Notes under the pieces: model-generated | The model's input: only the letters and a program-made list of their open reading frames with translations | What the model was told of the DNA's origin: nothing | Databases searched by the model: none | DNA from: Pantoea wallisii | Lineage (GTDB): Bacteria > Pseudomonadota > Gammaproteobacteria > Enterobacterales > Enterobacteriaceae | Assembly: GCF_002095485.1 (NCBI RefSeq) | Contig: NZ_MLFS01000039.1 | Span: 1-47,315 of the forward strand | Length of the DNA: 47,315 bases | Direction: 5' to 3' | Position numbers and translations under genes: made by a program | In this document: positions 27,933 through 37,645 of the stretch, piece after piece | How the letters are laid out: each line of letters begins with the position of its first letter | How positions within the stretch are numbered: the stretch's first letter is position 1

Positions 27933-29242
27933 TGAGAAAGCTCTTCATTCAGTTTTATTTGCTGCTGTTTGTCTGCTTCCTGGTGATGACGCTGCTGGTC
28001 GGGCTGGTGTACAAATTCACCGCCGAACGCGCAGGCAGGCAGTCCATGAATGACCTGATGGCCAGCTCACTGTTCCTGATGCGCAGTGAGCTGCGCGAGA
28101 TCCCGCCGCGCGACTGGAACAAAACCATCCGCAGCCTCGACCTCGATCTCTCGTTCGATCTGCATATCGAACCGATGAGCAAATACCAGCTGGATGACGT
28201 TGACATGAAACGGCTACGCGCCGGTGAGATTGTCGCGCTCGATGATCAGTACACCTTCCTGCAGCACATTCCACGCAGCCACTATGTCCTCTCCGTGGGC
28301 CCGATCCCCTACCTGTTTTACCTGCACCAGATGCGCATCCTTGATGTCGCGCTACTGGCGTTTATCGGTATGTCGCTGGCGCTGCCGGTGTTTATCTGGC
28401 TGCGCCCGCACTGGCAGGAGATGCAGCGTCTGGAGAAGGCGGCGCAGCGCTTTGGCCGCGGCGAGCTGGATGTGCGTACCCATTTTGAGAGCACCTCCAG
28501 CCTGCACAGTCTGGGCGTGGCCTTCAACCAGATGGCAGAGAACATCAATACGCTGGTCGCCAGTAAAAAGCAGCTGATAGATGGCATCGCGCATGAGCTG
28601 CGAACGCCACTGGTGCGCCTGCGCTACCGGCTGGAGATGAGTGATAATCTTACCGCTGCGGAATCTGCAGCGCTGAATCGGGATGTTGGCCAGCTGGAGA
28701 GCCTGATTGAGGAGCTGCTGACCTATGCACGCCTCGATCGCCCGCGGGTCGATCTCAATCTGCAATCGTTCGATTTGGCGCAGTGGCTGCGGGTACACAT
28801 TGAGGATGTGCAGGCGATGAATCCGCAGACGCAGATTACCCTGGACATCCCGCAGCTGGAAAACGTCGGCTCCGCTGATACGCGCCTGATGGAGCGGGTG
28901 CTGGATAATCTGGTCAATAACGCACTGCGTTACGCTCAGCAGCGTTTGCGGGTCAGCCTGTGGTTTGATGGCGCAATGGGCCATCTGCAGGTCGAGGATG
29001 ATGGCCCGGGTATTCCGCCGGAGGAGCGTGCCCGGGTGTTTGAACCCTTTGTGCGTCTTGATCCCAGCCGCGATCGCGCCACCGGCGGCTGCGGACTTGG
29101 GCTGGCGATTGTGCACTCCATCGCTCAGGCACTTCAGGGCGATGTTTCGATTGAGAGTAGCCCACTGGGCGGAGCCAGCGTTCGCTTTCGCTGGCCGGTT
29201 GACCTACCCTTGCGGGATCTTGCACCGCGCTTACCGTCTTAA
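27932..29242 (+). CDS. rstB: RstB, membrane sensor histidine kinase
   Basis: A 436-residue inner-membrane kinase (E. coli RstB is 433). A first membrane helix (FYLLLFVCFLVMTLLVGLVY) begins near residue 8 and a second lies at about 137-157 (VALLAFIGMSLALPVFIWL), with a periplasmic sensor loop of roughly 105 residues between. A HAMP segment follows, then IDGIAHELRTPLVRLRYRLE with the phospho-accepting His at about residue 221. The ATP-binding domain shows LDNLVNNALRYA (N box), VEDDGPGIPPEERARVFEPF and GGCGLGLAIVHSIAQ (G boxes). In E. coli rstAB belongs to the PhoP regulon; I found no convincing PhoP box upstream here. It overlaps the end of rstA by 1 base. Confidence 0.96.
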   Translation: MRKLFIQFYLLLFVCFLVMTLLVGLVYKFTAERAGRQSMNDLMASSLFLMRSELREIPPRDWNKTIRSLDLDLSFDLHIEPMSKYQLDDVDMKRLRAGEIVALDDQYTFLQHIPRSHYVLSVGPIPYLFYLHQMRILDVALLAFIGMSLALPVFIWLRPHWQEMQRLEKAAQRFGRGELDVRTHFESTSSLHSLGVAFNQMAENINTLVASKKQLIDGIAHELRTPLVRLRYRLEMSDNLTAAESAALNRDVGQLESLIEELLTYARLDRPRVDLNLQSFDLAQWLRVHIEDVQAMNPQTQITLDIPQLENVGSADTRLMERVLDNLVNNALRYAQQRLRVSLWFDGAMGHLQVEDDGPGIPPEERARVFEPFVRLDPSRDRATGGCGLGLAIVHSIAQALQGDVSIESSPLGGASVRFRWPVDLPLRDLAPRLPS

Positions 29243-29253
29243 GGAGCTTTTAC

Positions 29254-30741
29254 ATGACCACTGCTTATCAGGAACTTTGCCGCACCTTCCAACGCCTCTC
29301 CCGCTTCGGGCATTTGGGGGCAATCGCCGGTGTGGACATGCAGACCACCATGCCGCCGGGCGGCAGCCAGGCGCGCGGTGAAGCGATGGCCGAACTGAGC
29401 GTCTTTATGCATGAAATGCTCACGGATAAACGTCTCGGCGGGCTATTTGAGGCGGCGCAGCAGGCCTCGCTGAACGATGTTGAGCAGGCCAACCTGTATG
29501 AAATGCAGCGCGCGTGGCGCCAGGCCACGCTTCTGCCGGCATCGCTGGTGGAGGCGAAATCGCTGGCCGGCTCCCGCTGTGAGCACGCCTGGCGCAGCCA
29601 GCGCCCGGCCAATGACTGGCAGGGTTTCAGCGCCAACCTGAAAGAGGTAGTCAGGCTGAGCCGTGAAGAGGCGCAGCTGCGTGCGGAGGCGCTGGGCGTC
29701 TCGCGCTACGATGCTTTGCTGGATGTATTCGAGCCCGGCATGACCAGCGCGCAGCTCGATCGCACCTTTGGCGATCTGAAGGGCTGGCTGCCCGATCTGC
29801 TGCAGCGAGTGGTAGAGAAGCAGCAGCAGGCGCCGATCGCCACGCCGGTCGGCCCGTTTGCCATCGAATCGCAGAAACAGCTGGGTTTGAGCGTCATGTC
29901 TACGCTGGGCTTTGATTTTAACCATGGCCGTCTGGACGTTAGCGCGCATCCGTTCTGCGGCGGCGTGCCGGAAGATGTCCGGATCACTACGCGTTATAAC
30001 GAAAACGATTTTCTCAGTGCGCTGATGGGCGTTATTCACGAGACCGGCCATGCGCGTTATGAGCAGAATCTGCCGATCCAGTGGCGCGGGCAGCCTGTAG
30101 CGCAGGCGCGTTCTACTGCAATGCATGAATCGCAAAGTCTGTTTATGGAGATGCAACTGGGCCGCAGTGCCGCTTTCCTGCAGCATATCCATCCGCAGGT
30201 GGTGGCGCTGATGGGCGACCAGCCCGCGCTGACGCCACATAACTTTGTGCGCCTGACGCAGCGCGTGCAGCCGGGCTTTATTCGTGTCGATGCCGATGAG
30301 CTGAGCTATCCTGCGCACGTCATTCTGCGTTATGAGATCGAACGCGCACTGATTGAAGGCGACATTGAGGTCGAGGATATTCCGGCGCTGTGGGATGAAA
30401 AGATGCAGCAGTCGCTGGGCATAGATACGCGGGGCAATTACCGTGATGGCTGTATGCAGGATATCCACTGGACCGACGGCGCTTTCGGCTACTTCCCGAC
30501 CTACACGCTGGGCGCGATGTATGCCGCCCAGCTGTTCCAGGCCGTGAAGCGGGCGATCCCTCAGGTTGATGAACTCATCCGTCAGGGCGAACTGCAGCCG
30601 GTGTTCGACTGGTTGCAGCAGAATATCTGGCAGCACGGCAGCCGCTTCCCGACAGAACAGCTGCTGCTTAATGCCACCGGCGAAGCGCTGAATCCGCAGC
30701 ATTTCCGCCAGCACCTCGAACAGCGCTATTTGTCTGAGTAA
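29254..30741 (+). CDS. M32 family metallocarboxypeptidase (Taq/YpwA type)
   Basis: A 495-residue cytoplasmic zinc carboxypeptidase of the M32 family, typical length about 500. The metal motif HETGH is at residues 262-266, with the third ligand in the HESQSLFME motif (Glu292), and DVRITTRYNENDFLSALMG precedes it. YPAHVILRYEIERALIEGDI, GIDTRGNYRDGCMQDIHW then TDGAFGYFPTY and TLGAMYAAQLF are all family blocks. M32 enzymes remove C-terminal residues from peptides with broad specificity. AAGGAG lies 7 nt before the start, 11 nt after the rstB stop, so it is likely cotranscribed with rstAB. That is not the case in E. coli, where no such gene is present. Confidence 0.93.
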   Translation: MTTAYQELCRTFQRLSRFGHLGAIAGVDMQTTMPPGGSQARGEAMAELSVFMHEMLTDKRLGGLFEAAQQASLNDVEQANLYEMQRAWRQATLLPASLVEAKSLAGSRCEHAWRSQRPANDWQGFSANLKEVVRLSREEAQLRAEALGVSRYDALLDVFEPGMTSAQLDRTFGDLKGWLPDLLQRVVEKQQQAPIATPVGPFAIESQKQLGLSVMSTLGFDFNHGRLDVSAHPFCGGVPEDVRITTRYNENDFLSALMGVIHETGHARYEQNLPIQWRGQPVAQARSTAMHESQSLFMEMQLGRSAAFLQHIHPQVVALMGDQPALTPHNFVRLTQRVQPGFIRVDADELSYPAHVILRYEIERALIEGDIEVEDIPALWDEKMQQSLGIDTRGNYRDGCMQDIHWTDGAFGYFPTYTLGAMYAAQLFQAVKRAIPQVDELIRQGELQPVFDWLQQNIWQHGSRFPTEQLLLNATGEALNPQHFRQHLEQRYLSE

Positions 30742-30824
30742 ATGCCGCTTGGCTGGCGGCCCTGCCGGGTCGCCACGCCAAAAACAGTCACGGCCTGCAG
30801 AAAATCCACGCCTCTCCCGCGTTG

Positions 30825-30838
30825 TACAATCGGTTACA
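30825..30838 (+). promoter_or_regulatory. RstA box upstream of asr
   Basis: TACAATCGGTTACA matches the published RstA consensus TACATNTNGTTACA at 10 of the 12 fixed positions. A TATAGT at 30881-30886 is a plausible -10 for asr, placing the box about 60 bp upstream of the inferred transcription start. RstA-dependent induction of asr by acid is established in E. coli. Confidence 0.72.
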
Positions 30839-30880
30839 CGCCGATACCAATCCCTCACGGAAAGGCTGGACCGTTTTTCA

Positions 30881-30886
30881 TATAGT
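30881..30886 (+). promoter_or_regulatory. Probable -10 element of asr
   Basis: TATAGT lies 56 bp before the asr start codon and downstream of the RstA box. No good -35 hexamer is seen 16-18 bp upstream, which suits an activator-dependent promoter. Confidence 0.5.
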
Positions 30887-30941
30887 CTTCTCACCGGCCC
30901 CGCAGTGGGCTACACATGAAAAATAGTCCGAGGATTTTGCA

Positions 30942-31358
30942 ATGAAAAAATTATTTGCACTGGTGATCGCCGCTGCTATGGGTCTGTCTTCTGTTGCTTT
31001 CGCCGCTGAGACAACTACCGCTGCGCCAGCTGCTGCCGCGACAACTACCGCGCCAGTAAAACATAAAATGACTCACCATAAGAAAGCGGCTGCGCAGAAG
31101 GCGCAGGCGGCTAAGAAACACCACAAGGCGAAGAAAGCGCCTGCTGAGCAGAAAGCGCAGGCGGCTAAAAAGCATCATAAAGCCACCAAACCAGCTGCAC
31201 AGAAAGCACAGGCGGCTAAAAAGCACCACAAAGCCACTAAACCTGCTGCACAGAAAGCGCAGGCTGCTAAAAAGCACCACAAAAAAGTAACCAAGCCTGC
31301 TGCACAGAAAGCGCAGGCCGCTAAAAAACATCACAAAGCGAAAAAAGCAGCTAAATAA
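30942..31358 (+). CDS. asr: Asr, acid shock protein (Lys/His/Ala-rich)
   Basis: A 138-residue periplasmic protein. A signal peptide ([20 protein letters not shown], then A) is followed by an Ala/Thr/Pro segment and a lysine- and histidine-rich repeat tail, built from five copies of [11 protein letters not shown] separated by 6-7 residues. Asr is strongly induced by acid and is an intrinsically disordered, basic, chaperone-like protein of the periplasm in E. coli. The tail here is longer than in E. coli Asr (about 102 residues). It lies after rstAB and an RstA box and upstream of ydgU, with a terminator following. The exact repeat count may vary between strains or be affected by assembly. Confidence 0.95.
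   Translation: MKKLFALVIAAAMGLSSVAFAAETTTAAPAAAATTTAPVKHKMTHHKKAAAQKAQAAKKHHKAKKAPAEQKAQAAKKHHKATKPAAQKAQAAKKHHKATKPAAQKAQAAKKHHKKVTKPAAQKAQAAKKHHKAKKAAK
31095..31355 (+). repeat. Tandem repeats inside asr
   Basis: Five imperfect direct repeats begin at about 31095, 31149, 31200, 31251 and 31305 (spacing 54, 51, 51 and 54 bp). Each encodes [11 protein letters not shown] plus a variable 6-7 residue linker. They are coding, so this is not a CRISPR array. Confidence 0.9.
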
Positions 31359-31395
31359 GGTTGCCGTTGCGCGCCAACACCGCATTATTGATTGA

Positions 31396-31420
31396 AAACA
31401 CCCGGTTATGCCGGGTGTTT
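31396..31420 (+). terminator. Terminator between asr and ydgU
   Basis: AAACACCCGG (31396-31405) and CCGGGTGTTT (31411-31420) form a 10-bp stem with a 5-nt loop, followed by ATTTACT. It lies 38 bp after the asr stop and 21 bp before ydgU, and may reduce read-through into ydgU. Confidence 0.8.
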
Positions 31421-31440
31421 ATTTACTGGAGTAGCGAAAA

Positions 31441-31530
31441 ATGGTGCGTCGCTATCGCTTCGAAATAATCCTGATTGTGATGATTCTATGCGGCCTGGTC
31501 GCAGCCAGCTTTTTTATCTGGTCGTTGTAG
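31441..31530 (+). CDS. ydgU: YdgU, 29-residue membrane small protein
   Basis: A 29-residue gene: MVRRYRFEIILIVMILCGLV, then AASFFIWSL. It resembles E. coli YdgU (27 residues, beginning MRRRYRFE and continuing as one hydrophobic helix) and holds the same place between asr and ydgD. A basic N-terminus and a single hydrophobic segment predict an inner-membrane protein with its N-terminus inside. GGAG lies 9 nt upstream of the ATG. In E. coli ydgU is expressed with asr after acid exposure. Its function is unknown. Confidence 0.85.
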   Translation: MVRRYRFEIILIVMILCGLVAASFFIWSL

Positions 31531-31637
31531 CGTGCTGATTACTCCAATATTTCTCCCTTTTTTACCGCTCACCGACTATAGTTATCGCTCAAGCGTGATG
31601 ACAAAACCCTCACTTTATTCTCGCCATTGAGAGAACT

Positions 31638-32444
31638 ATGCGCCTGGCTATCCTGTTATTTGTTGGTCTTTTTAGCGTTAATCTCGCCGCACATGCCGAT
31701 GATGAAGATGGGCTCAGCCCACAAGAGATCAAAACCCTGTTCTTTGGCAAAGATCACCGTCAGGCCATTACGGATGTCAGCGCTGCCCCGTGGGACGCGA
31801 TTGGTCAGCTCGAAACCGAGAGCGGTAATCTGTGCACCGCCACGCTTATTTCTGCTCACCTCGCCCTCACCGCCGGCCACTGTTTACTCACGCCGCCCGG
31901 AAAATTTGATAAACCGGTGGCGCTGCGCTTTATGGCCGGCGCCAAAGGCTGGCGTTATGAAATTCATGATATTGATGCGCGCGTGGAGCCCTCGCTGGCG
32001 CGCCGTTTACAGGCAGATGGCGAAGGCTGGATTGTGCCGCCCGGCGCTGCCCCTTACGACTATGGTCTGGTGATTCTGCACAATCCGCCCTCGGGTATCG
32101 TGCCGATTCCGCTGTTTGACGGGTCGCGCAGCGATCTGACCGCGGCGCTGAAAGTGACCGATCGTAAAGTCACGCAGGCTGGCTATCCGGCCGATCACCT
32201 TGATACGCTCTATTCGCACAGCGATTGCGTTATTACCGGCTGGGCGCAGCGCGCGGTGCTGTCACACCAGTGCGACACCCTGCCCGGGGATAGCGGTTCA
32301 CCGCTGCTGCTGAAGCAGGACGATGGCTGGCAGCTGGTCGCCGTGCAGAGTTCAGCCCCTGCTGCGGCCGATCGCTACCGCGCCGATAACCGCGCCATTG
32401 CGGTGACATCGTTCAAAGACAAGCTGGAAGAGCTGGCACAGTAA
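31638..32444 (+). CDS. ydgD: YdgD, exported trypsin-fold serine protease
   Basis: A 268-residue secreted or periplasmic peptidase of the S1B (V8-like) family, like E. coli YdgD (273). A signal peptide ([20 protein letters not shown]) precedes the protease domain. The catalytic triad is visible: His in ALTAGHCLL, Asp in [10 protein letters not shown] and Ser in [10 protein letters not shown]. Two further Cys (SDCVITG and HQCDTL) may form a disulfide. GAGAG precedes the start. Together with asr and ydgU it keeps the E. coli order. Inference: acid-regulated envelope processing. Its substrate is unknown. Confidence 0.93.
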   Translation: MRLAILLFVGLFSVNLAAHADDEDGLSPQEIKTLFFGKDHRQAITDVSAAPWDAIGQLETESGNLCTATLISAHLALTAGHCLLTPPGKFDKPVALRFMAGAKGWRYEIHDIDARVEPSLARRLQADGEGWIVPPGAAPYDYGLVILHNPPSGIVPIPLFDGSRSDLTAALKVTDRKVTQAGYPADHLDTLYSHSDCVITGWAQRAVLSHQCDTLPGDSGSPLLLKQDDGWQLVAVQSSAPAAADRYRADNRAIAVTSFKDKLEELAQ

Positions 32445-32480
32445 GCCGCAGGCGCCCCGACAGGGCCGCCTGCGTTCATA

Positions 32481-35400
32481 TCACCCCTGCGCCTGACCGA
32501 TCTGCTCCATCGCCTGCAGAATGCGCTTATCAGAGATGGGGTACGGCGTGCCGAGCTGCTGCGCGAAATAGCTGATACGCAACTCCTCAAGCATCCAGCG
32601 AATCGCCTGCACCTCGGCATCATCCTGCCGCTGCGGCGGCAATTTATTGCGCCACGCCTGCCAGGCCTGCTCTACCGCCTGCACTTTCAGCATCCGTGCC
32701 CGATCGCTATGCGGATCAACCGGCAGCTTATCCAGGCGGCGCTCAATGCCGTGCAGATAACGCAGCGTATCGCCAAGGCGCTGATAACCGTTCCCGGTCA
32801 CGAAGCCGCGGTACACCAGCCCGTTCAGCTGAGCCTTGATATCCGCCAGTGCCAGTGCCAGCGTCATATCGACGCGCCCCTTGAGGAACTTATTGATCCT
32901 GAAAACGCTGGTAAGGATTTGCTCGACCTGCTTCGCAATGGTCACCACCGTATCATTCAGCTCGGCGCGCACTTTATCGCGTAGCTGCTCAAAGTTCGCC
33001 TGCTGCCACGCCGGACCGCCCGCCTCTCCCATCAGCTTATCAACGCCGCAGGCGATACAGTCATCGATCAGATCCAGCACTTTGCCGTAGGGATTAAAGT
33101 ACAGTCCCAGCTTCGCTTTGTTGGGAAGCTTCTCATGCAGGTACTTGATCGGCGACGGAATATTCAGCAGCAGCAAGCGGCGCTGACCGCGCCACATCAT
33201 CTTCTGCTGCTCCTGCTCACTGTCAAACAGGCGGATCGCTACGCTCTCTTTCTCATCCACCAGCGCAGGCCAGGCTTTCACCTGATAGTTGCCGCGCTTC
33301 TGCTGATAGCTTTGCGGCAGGTCGCCAAAGCTCCAGATGTGCAGTCCACTCTGCTCCAGTCCGTCATCCGCCACTTTTGATAGCGTCTCCTGCACCTTGC
33401 CTTTCAGCAGTTGCTTGAGCTGATGCAGATCCTTGCCCTCCTGAAGCTTACGGTTGTGCTCGTCAACCACGCGGAAAGTCATCCTGAGATGATCGGGCAC
33501 CTGATCCCACTGCCAGGCGTCGCGGTCAATGGTCACGCCCGACATGCGGCGGAACTCGCGCTCCAGCGCATCCAGCAGCGGCGACTCCAGCGCCGTCACC
33601 CGCCCCAGAAATGCTTCAGCGTAGTTCGGTGCCGGCACAAAGTTGCGCCGCACCGGCTTCGGCAGTGACTTTATCAGCGCAATAATCAGCTCGCGCCGCA
33701 CGCCGGGGATCTGCCACTCGAATCCGCTCTCATCGACCTGGTTCAGCAGCGGCAGCGGAATGTGCACCGTTACGCCATCCGCATCGGCGCCCGGCTCAAA
33801 CTGATAGCTGAGCTTCAGCTTCAGATTGCCCTGATACCAGAAGTTCGGATAATCGAGCTGGCTGATCTTCTCCGCGCCATCTTTGATCAGCATCTGCTTA
33901 TCAAAATTCAGCAGCTCGGGATTCTCTTTACTGGCCTGCTTCCACCAGCTGTCAAAGTGGCGTGCCGAAACCACGTCGCTGCCAATGCGGCGATCGTAAA
34001 AGGCAAACAGCGTCTCGTCATCCACCAGAATGTCGCGGCGGCGCGATTTGTGCTCCAGATCCTCAACTTCACTGCGCAGCTTCAGGTTATTACGGAAGAA
34101 AGCGTGGCGCGTTTGCCATTCGCCCTCCACCAGCGCATGGCGAATAAACAGCTCACGGCTGAGCTGCGGGTCGATGCGGCTGTAGTTCACTTTTCGGGCC
34201 TGCACAATCGGTAAACCGTAGAGCGTCACCTTTTCGGTAGCCATCACGGCGCCCTGCGCTTTCTCCCAGTGCGGCTCGCTGTAGCTGCGCTTCAGCAGAT
34301 GCTGCGCCAGCGGTTCAATCCACTCCGGGTCGATGCGCGCGGCCACGCGGCCCCATAGACGGCTGGTCTCTACCAGCTCTGCCACCATGGTCCACTTCGG
34401 CGGCTTCTTAAACAGCCCGGAGCCCGGGAAGATGGAGAAGCGTGCGTTGCGTGCGCCGGTGAACTCCTGTTTTTCGGCATCTTTCTGGCCAATATGTGAC
34501 AGTAACCCGGTCAGCAGTGCGCAGTGCACTTCACGATAGGGCGCCGGCTCACTGTTGACCGGCAGGCCCTGCTCGCGCACAACCTGACGCAGCTGCGTAT
34601 AAATGTCTTGCCACTCACGCACGCGCAGATAGTTAAGGAAATCGCTTTTACACTGGCGACGGAACTGACTACCGGACAGCGCTTTCTGCTGCTCCTGCAG
34701 GTAGTTCCACAGATTCACGAAAGCGAGGAAATCCGACTCTTTATCCGCAAAACGCCGGTGTTTCTCATCGGATGCCTGCTGTTTCTCCACCGGACGCTCA
34801 CGCGGGTCCTGAATCGACAGGGCGGCCGCGATAATCATCACTTCGCGTACGCAGCCGAACTTCTGCGCCTCCAGCACCATGCGCGCCAGACGGGGATCGA
34901 CCGGTAACTGCGCCAGATTGCGTCCTGAGGCGGTCAGTTTATAGGTTTCATCTTCGCTGAGGGTGATTGCCCCCAGCTCCTCCAGCAGACGTACGCCATC
35001 CTGAATATTGCGCCTGTCCGGCGCCTCTACGAACGGGAAAGCGGCAATGTCACCCAGCCCGAGCGCCGTCATCTGCAAAATGACCGAGGCCAGATTGGTG
35101 CGCAGAATCTCCGGATCGGTAAACGCCGGGCGGCTCAGGAAATCATCTTCCGAGTAGAGACGGATACAGATACCTTCCGACACGCGACCGCAGCGCCCTT
35201 TACGCTGGTTGGCGGAGGCTTGCGAAATCGGCTCAATCGGCAGGCGCTGGACCTTGGTGCGGTAGCTGTAGCGGCTGATACGTGCGGTGCCCGGATCGAT
35301 AACGTATTTGATGCCCGGCACGGTCAGCGAGGTTTCCGCCACGTTGGTCGCCAGCACGATGCGGCGGCCGCTGTGTGACTGGAATACGCGGTTCTGCTCG

Positions 35401-36389
35401 GCGTTCGACAGCCGCGCATACAGCGGCAGAATCTCGGTATGGGGCAGATCGCGCTTCATCAGCGCATCAGCGGTGTCCCGAATCTCCCGCTCGCCGCTCA
35501 TAAAGATCAAGATGTCGCCGCGGCTCTCCTGGCCCAGCTCATCAACTGCATCAAATATCGCCTGTAGCTGGTCGCGCTCCGTGTCGTCAGCCTCTTCGAC
35601 GATCGGGCGATAACGGACCTCTACCGGATAGGTGCGGCCCGAGACTTCGATGACCGGCGCATGGTTGAAGTGGCGTGAAAAGCGCTGCGGATCGATGGTG
35701 GCCGAGGTGATAATCACTTTCAGATCCGGGCGACGCGGCAGCAGCTCGCGCAGATAGCCCAGCAGGAAATCGATATTCAGACTGCGTTCGTGAGCTTCAT
35801 CAATGATGATGGTGTCATACTGCAGCAGCTGGCGATCCTGCTGGATTTCGGCCAGCAAAATGCCATCGGTCATCAGTTTAACCTGGGTGGTCTCACTGAC
35901 CTGATCGTTAAAACGAACCTTATAACCGATGGTGCCACCCAGAGAGGTGTTGAGCTCCTCCGCGATGCGGTTCGCCACCGTGCGGGCGGCCAGGCGACGC
36001 GGCTGCGTATGTCCAATCAGGCCTTTTACGCCACGCCCGAGCGCAAGGCAGATTTTAGGCAGCTGCGTGGTTTTACCGGACCCCGTCTCCCCGGCCACAA
36101 TCACCACCTGATGATCGCGGATGGCGGCGGCAATCTCCTGCTGTTTCTGGCTGACCGGCAGATTTTCCGGAAACGTAATGCGCGGCGTGGCAGCCGTGCG
36201 CTGCGCCACGCGCTGCTCAGCGGTTGCGAACTCGCTTTCCAGTTCAGCCGCAATGCCCTGCTGAGCAGCCGGATTCTTCACTTTTGCCGCGCCGTGCAGA
36301 CGGCGCTGCAAGCGCTGGCGATCGCGCAGCATCAGGTTATCGAGCCGCGTCCAGAGAGGGGCTAAAGGTGACGTAACGGATGATGACAT
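32481..36389 (-). CDS. hrpA: HrpA, DEAH-box RNA helicase
   Basis: A 1302-residue helicase, essentially the same length as E. coli HrpA (1300). Motifs in order: VVIVAGETGSGKTTQLPKIC (motif I), HTQPRRLAARTVA (Ia), IIIDEAHERSLNIDFLLGYL (II, DEAH), VIITSATIDPQRF (III), VLATNVAETSLTVPGIKYVI (V) and QRKGRCGRVSEG (VI). The HA2 domain, OB-fold and the long HrpA-specific C-terminal region (DUF3418) follow. HrpA has been shown to rescue collided ribosomes by acting on the mRNA and also takes part in fimbrial mRNA processing in E. coli. It diverges from azoR, as in E. coli. Confidence 0.98.
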   Translation of the reverse strand: MSSSVTSPLAPLWTRLDNLMLRDRQRLQRRLHGAAKVKNPAAQQGIAAELESEFATAEQRVAQRTAATPRITFPENLPVSQKQQEIAAAIRDHQVVIVAGETGSGKTTQLPKICLALGRGVKGLIGHTQPRRLAARTVANRIAEELNTSLGGTIGYKVRFNDQVSETTQVKLMTDGILLAEIQQDRQLLQYDTIIIDEAHERSLNIDFLLGYLRELLPRRPDLKVIITSATIDPQRFSRHFNHAPVIEVSGRTYPVEVRYRPIVEEADDTERDQLQAIFDAVDELGQESRGDILIFMSGEREIRDTADALMKRDLPHTEILPLYARLSNAEQNRVFQSHSGRRIVLATNVAETSLTVPGIKYVIDPGTARISRYSYRTKVQRLPIEPISQASANQRKGRCGRVSEGICIRLYSEDDFLSRPAFTDPEILRTNLASVILQMTALGLGDIAAFPFVEAPDRRNIQDGVRLLEELGAITLSEDETYKLTASGRNLAQLPVDPRLARMVLEAQKFGCVREVMIIAAALSIQDPRERPVEKQQASDEKHRRFADKESDFLAFVNLWNYLQEQQKALSGSQFRRQCKSDFLNYLRVREWQDIYTQLRQVVREQGLPVNSEPAPYREVHCALLTGLLSHIGQKDAEKQEFTGARNARFSIFPGSGLFKKPPKWTMVAELVETSRLWGRVAARIDPEWIEPLAQHLLKRSYSEPHWEKAQGAVMATEKVTLYGLPIVQARKVNYSRIDPQLSRELFIRHALVEGEWQTRHAFFRNNLKLRSEVEDLEHKSRRRDILVDDETLFAFYDRRIGSDVVSARHFDSWWKQASKENPELLNFDKQMLIKDGAEKISQLDYPNFWYQGNLKLKLSYQFEPGADADGVTVHIPLPLLNQVDESGFEWQIPGVRRELIIALIKSLPKPVRRNFVPAPNYAEAFLGRVTALESPLLDALEREFRRMSGVTIDRDAWQWDQVPDHLRMTFRVVDEHNRKLQEGKDLHQLKQLLKGKVQETLSKVADDGLEQSGLHIWSFGDLPQSYQQKRGNYQVKAWPALVDEKESVAIRLFDSEQEQQKMMWRGQRRLLLLNIPSPIKYLHEKLPNKAKLGLYFNPYGKVLDLIDDCIACGVDKLMGEAGGPAWQQANFEQLRDKVRAELNDTVVTIAKQVEQILTSVFRINKFLKGRVDMTLALALADIKAQLNGLVYRGFVTGNGYQRLGDTLRYLHGIERRLDKLPVDPHSDRARMLKVQAVEQAWQAWRNKLPPQRQDDAEVQAIRWMLEELRISYFAQQLGTPYPISDKRILQAMEQIGQAQG

Positions 36390-36605
36390 AGTGATGAGTT
36401 ACCTGTTGTTGCAGCGGCCCTGACAGCGGCGCTCATTGCCGGCGGAATCCCCGGCAGATTCAATCGATTAATGGCCGCCATCATAGCACAAACTGGCCTG
36501 ACTGACCTGACAAGGCGTGCCACCTTATTCAATAATTTCGAACATAGACCTCGAAATATTACGCTTTTACCGTCCGGAGGAACGCCGTAGAGTGTAACGC
36601 ATTGA

Positions 36606-37241
<636 letters not shown>

Positions 37242-37269
37242 TTATCATTAAAACAGTGCTATCTGATTT

Positions 37270-37295
37270 GCCGGGCCTGAGTGCCCGGCTTTTTT
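37270..37295 (+). terminator. Rho-independent terminator of azoR
   Basis: GCCGGGC (37270-37276) and GCCCGGC (37283-37289) form a 7-bp GC stem with a 6-nt loop, followed by TTTTTT. It ends 54 bp after the azoR stop. Confidence 0.9.
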
Positions 37296-37310
37296 ACGCC
37301 TGAAGCGCGC

Positions 37311-37634
37311 CTACTGCTTCTGCAGCCACTGCCCGTTAATGCCGCGCACGTACTCGCCGCTGCCGGCACGATTTACCAGCTTTTCGCCGGCGATGCGCGC
37401 CACTTCGCTGGTTGTAAGTCTATTTTGCTGCGCCACACGCGCATACTGCTGCATACGGCCCGCATTAATGCGCTTTACCAGTGCCAGCGTCTCCTCATCC
37501 TGCTGACGTGCAGCGAGATAGCCGCTCAGCGTTTCGCCGGCGCGCCCCTGCTGGCGCGCGTCATCCAGCGTGAGCGCCCAGGCCGATGGCGTCAGTAACA
37601 GCGCCATTACCAGCGCGATGCTGTGACGTTTCAT
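37311..37634 (-). CDS. ydbL: YdbL, DUF1318 periplasmic protein of the ydbH operon
   Basis: A 107-residue exported protein (E. coli YdbL is 108). After a signal peptide ending in SAWA come LTLDDARQQGRAGETLSGYL, IAGEKLVNRAGSGEYVRGIN and GQWLQKQ, which match the family. In E. coli YdbL works with YdbH and YnbE and appears to prevent faulty YnbE self-assembly. The start is the ATG at 37634, 6 nt after GAGGAGG; an earlier in-frame TTG lies inside that site. It is third in ydbH-ynbE-ydbL, 11 bp after ynbE. Confidence 0.95.
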   Translation of the reverse strand: MKRHSIALVMALLLTPSAWALTLDDARQQGRAGETLSGYLAARQQDEETLALVKRINAGRMQQYARVAQQNRLTTSEVARIAGEKLVNRAGSGEYVRGINGQWLQKQ

Positions 37635-37645
37635 GCTGCGCCTCC

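Noticed and set aside
29443..30894. 483-codon open frame on the minus strand
   Set aside because: It is antisense to the M32 carboxypeptidase, which has the zinc motifs and an ideal ribosome site. The antisense product has no recognisable domain and is a codon-bias shadow.
31095..31355. Regular repeats resembling a CRISPR array
   Set aside because: The repeats are in-frame coding units of asr with 51-54 bp spacing and no unique spacers.
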